This document shows, piece by piece, positions 24,820 through 27,004 of a stretch of DNA of 27,004 nucleotides (its first letter is position 1; each line of letters starts with the position of its first letter). A model generated the notes under the pieces. It made no database searches. It saw only the letters and a list, made by a program, of their open reading frames with translations, and had not been told where the DNA came from. This stretch comes from Pseudomonadota bacterium (GTDB lineage Bacteria > Pseudomonadota > Alphaproteobacteria > Rhizobiales > Hyphomicrobiaceae). The position numbers were made by a program, and so were the translations under genes. The stretch lies in NCBI GenBank assembly GCA_023430315.1, contig JAEZAW010000129.1:1-27004 (forward strand), given 5' to 3'.

Positions 24820-25482
24820 ATGTATCGCGTGCTGGTGGGGGTTTCGGTCGTTCTTCTGACGACCGGTTGCGGCATGAGTTCGAGCACGCTCAGCTCAGGC
24901 TTTGCCGAAAGCCCGACAATGTCGGCCAGGTCCACCCGTCAGGCCTCACTCGGCAGCGACCTCACAGCCCGCACACCGACCCGTGTCGAGAGCAGCCAGC
25001 GCATGGCGAGCCTCGCACCGCCGACCACATCCGCCCCCTCCGAGCGCGCGCCCAAGGGCGCCCTCTCGGACCGCGACTACTCCCGCGCCGGCCTCAATCC
25101 CGAATCCGCACGCGACGCCATCAATAGCTACCGCCGCACCAAGGGCCTGAAGCCCCTCAAGCTCGATGCCGAGCTGACCGCCGCAGCCCGCGCCCACGCG
25201 CAGGATCTCGCCAAGTGGGATCGCATCTCGCATTACGGCTCGGACGGCTCGAACCCCTGGGATCGCGTCAAGCGCGCGGGCTACAACGCCAAGCTCGCGG
25301 CTGAGAACGTCGGCACCGGCCAGGCCAGCTTCGACGAAGTGCTGAAGGGCTGGCAGAACAGCCCGGGGCACAACAAGAATCTCCTTCAGCCCGAGGCCCA
25401 GCACATTGGCCTCGCGCTGGTCCACGATCCCAAGACCGAGTTCAAGACCTTCTGGACGCTGGTGGTCGGCTCGCGGCTCTGA
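24820..25482 (+). CDS. CAP-domain (SCP/PR1-like) lipoprotein
   Basis: A 220-aa protein. The signal peptide ends in a lipobox-like LLTTGC, with Cys17 the likely lipidated residue, so it should sit in the envelope. A Ser/Thr/Pro/Ala-rich linker (18-95) leads to a bacterial CAP domain (about 97-220) with its conserved blocks: INSYRRTKGL, HYGSDG (His138), AENVGTG (Glu162), GWQNSPGHNKNLL (His184) and FWTLVVG. AGGAG at 24807-24811, eight bases before the ATG, decides the start. Bacterial CAP proteins are poorly understood; roles in wall or envelope homeostasis and lipid or metal binding have been suggested. Enolase follows 125 bp downstream with its own ribosome site. Confidence 0.92.
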   Translation: MYRVLVGVSVVLLTTGCGMSSSTLSSGFAESPTMSARSTRQASLGSDLTARTPTRVESSQRMASLAPPTTSAPSERAPKGALSDRDYSRAGLNPESARDAINSYRRTKGLKPLKLDAELTAAARAHAQDLAKWDRISHYGSDGSNPWDRVKRAGYNAKLAAENVGTGQASFDEVLKGWQNSPGHNKNLLQPEAQHIGLALVHDPKTEFKTFWTLVVGSRL

Positions 25483-25607
25483 GCTGAAGCTCTAGTTGCC
25501 GCTGCAGCGACCGCGGCGCTTTAGCTGTTCTTCTTCCGATCGGCTTTCCGTTCCGGCGTGCGCGGGCTATACCCCGCGCAAACATCCCTCGCCGACCGGA
25601 GCCCTCC

Positions 25608-26900
25608 ATGACCGCTATCGTCGACATCATTGGCCGCGAGATCCTCGACAGCCGCGGGAACCCGACCGTCGAGGTCGACGTGACCCTGGAGGATGGCTCG
25701 GTCGGCCGCGCTGCCGTGCCCTCGGGCGCTTCCACTGGCGCGCATGAGGCCAATGAGCTCCGCGACGGCGACAAATCCCGCTTCCTCGGCAAGGGCGTGC
25801 TGAAGGCCGTCGATGCCGTCAACGGCGAGGTGTTCGACGCGCTCTCCGGCATGGATGCCGAAGATCAGCGCCGCATCGACGCAGCCCTCATCACGCTCGA
25901 CGGCACGCCGAACAAGTCGCGCCTCGGCGCCAACGCCATTCTCGGCGTATCGCTCGCGACGGCCAAGGCGGCGGCGCTCGCCAGCAACCTGCCCCTCTAC
26001 CGTTACATCGGCGGCACCAACGCCCGCATCCTCCCCGTGCCGATGATGAACATCATCAATGGCGGCGCGCATGCCGACAACCCGATCGACATCCAGGAAT
26101 TCATGATTATGCCGGTCGGCGCGGAAACCTGCGCCGACGCGATCCGCATGGGCGCCGAGGTCTTCCACACACTTCGCAAAGGCCTCCAAGACGCCGGCCA
26201 CAGCACCAACGTCGGCGACGAGGGCGGCTTCGCGCCGAACCTCAAGAGCGCCGACGAGGCCCTCGGCTTCATCATGAAGTCCATCGAGCAGGCGGGTTAC
26301 AAGCCCGAAGACGACATCGTGCTGGCGCTCGATTGCGCGGCGACGGAGTTCTACAAGGGCGGCAAGTATGCGCTCGAAGGCGAAGGAAAATCGCTCGACG
26401 GTGCTGGCATGGCCAAGTACCTCGCCGACCTCGTCGCGCGTTATCCCATCGTCTCCATCGAGGATGGCATGTCCGAGGATGATTGGGACGGCTGGAAGGC
26501 CCTCACCCAGGCGATCGGCAACCGCTGCCAGCTCGTCGGCGATGACCTTTTCGTAACCAACACGCGCCGCCTTGCCGAAGGCATCGCCAAGGGTGTCGGC
26601 AACTCAATTCTCGTCAAAGTGAATCAGATCGGCTCACTGACGGAAACCCTCGATGCCGTCGATATGGCCCAGCGCGCCCGCTACACGGCCGTCATTTCCC
26701 ACCGCTCGGGCGAGACCGAGGATTCGACGATCGCCGATCTCGCCGTCGCAACGAACGCCGGCCAGATCAAAACCGGATCGCTCTCCCGCTCGGATCGCCT
26801 CGCCAAGTACAACCAGCTCATTCGCATCGAAGAGCAGCTCGGCGATGTGGCAGAATACGCTGGACACTCGGTGATTCGCGGAGCTTCCGGGAGCGCCTGA
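25608..26900 (+). CDS. eno: Enolase (phosphopyruvate hydratase)
   Basis: A 430-aa full-length enolase, which converts 2-phosphoglycerate to phosphoenolpyruvate in glycolysis and gluconeogenesis, and in many bacteria also has structural roles. Conserved elements in order are REILDSRGNPTVEV, the mobile loop SGASTGAHEA, GDEGGFAPN with the catalytic Glu, the Mg ligands in LALDCA, SIEDGMSEDDWDGW and LVGDDLFVTN, the catalytic Lys in ILVKVNQIGSLTE, and SHRSGETED near the end. CGGAG six bases before the ATG supports the start. It looks fully intact and normally composed, which argues against generally poor sequence quality in the window. Confidence 0.98.
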   Translation: MTAIVDIIGREILDSRGNPTVEVDVTLEDGSVGRAAVPSGASTGAHEANELRDGDKSRFLGKGVLKAVDAVNGEVFDALSGMDAEDQRRIDAALITLDGTPNKSRLGANAILGVSLATAKAAALASNLPLYRYIGGTNARILPVPMMNIINGGAHADNPIDIQEFMIMPVGAETCADAIRMGAEVFHTLRKGLQDAGHSTNVGDEGGFAPNLKSADEALGFIMKSIEQAGYKPEDDIVLALDCAATEFYKGGKYALEGEGKSLDGAGMAKYLADLVARYPIVSIEDGMSEDDWDGWKALTQAIGNRCQLVGDDLFVTNTRRLAEGIAKGVGNSILVKVNQIGSLTETLDAVDMAQRARYTAVISHRSGETEDSTIADLAVATNAGQIKTGSLSRSDRLAKYNQLIRIEEQLGDVAEYAGHSVIRGASGSA

Positions 26901-26934
26901 CAAGCGCCCCGCGACATCATGTAACTGCTCATCG

Positions 26935-26967
26935 GCAGGCCGCGGCAATATCGCGTGGAAGGCCTGC
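26935..26967 (+). terminator. Imperfect hairpin after enolase
   Basis: GCAGGCC (26935-26941) and GGCCTGC (26961-26967) pair perfectly around 19 bases that contain a further CGCG/CGCG pairing, 34 bp after the enolase stop. It is followed by GTGTTGGGGG rather than a U-tract, so termination would be inefficient or factor-dependent. Confidence 0.35.
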
Positions 26968-26983
26968 GTGTTGGGGGTGGAAG

Positions 26984-27000
26984 TTGACACGGTTTTGACA
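26984..27000 (+). promoter_or_regulatory. Two consensus -35 hexamers at the window end
   Basis: TTGACA occurs at 26984-26989 and again at 26995-27000, 11 bp apart, followed by TATA at the edge. This is probably the -35 region of a sigma-70-type promoter for the gene beyond the window; the -10 box is not included. Confidence 0.4.
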
Positions 27001-27004
27001 TATA

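Overview
The window is GC-rich chromosomal DNA of an alphaproteobacterium, most likely a member of Hyphomicrobiales. Three things point there: a porin of the alphaproteobacterial Omp2/Porin_2 type, a GTTC-N7-GTTC LexA box in front of dinB (the alphaproteobacterial SOS operator), and high-GC codon use with mostly TGA/TAG stops. I cannot name a genus. There are no rRNAs, tRNAs, CRISPR arrays or recognisable transposases.

Layout. (1) 49-2710, plus strand: a two-gene operon encoding an HMG-CoA-synthase-like protein fused to a DUF35 zinc-ribbon/OB domain, and its SCP-x-like thiolase partner. Both are broken, by a nonsense codon and a frameshift. (2) 2688-4074: an XRE/MmyB-type regulator divergent from a small four-helix membrane protein. 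(3) 4083-10036, minus strand: a run of metabolic genes, in order of transcription Zn-alcohol dehydrogenase, methylmalonate-semialdehyde dehydrogenase, glutathione transferase-like protein, CMD-family protein, alkaline-phosphatase-superfamily hydrolase and a macro-domain protein. (4) 10260-11303: a D-2-hydroxyacid dehydrogenase closed by a strong double hairpin. (5) 11405-15725, minus strand: a cell-surface locus with a small secreted protein, a curlin-repeat protein, a porin interrupted by an in-frame TAA, a very short YadA-type trimeric autotransporter and an unknown exported protein. (6) 16128-17036: an AAA+ ATPase that reads as a relative of Rubisco activase, with no Rubisco or Calvin-cycle gene nearby. 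(7) 17051-19463: a ferredoxin-reductase-type flavoprotein divergent from SOS-regulated DNA polymerase IV. (8) 19578-24202, minus strand: a two-gene unit of unknown function, with a 383-aa helical protein carrying a C-terminal winged-helix-like segment and a 1149-aa protein with two P-loop ATPase modules, AAA-like then HerA/DUF87-like. The large ATPase ends in a sliding-clamp-binding-like pentapeptide. (9) 24820-26900: a CAP-domain lipoprotein and enolase.

The best candidates for undescribed biology are the tandem-ATPase/winged-helix pair with its possible tether to the DnaN clamp, and the orphan Rubisco-activase-like ATPase. The broken lipid-type operon and porin suggest either ongoing gene decay or sequence errors; resequencing or comparison with a relative would decide. 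Functional assignments rest on motifs read by eye; no database search was possible.
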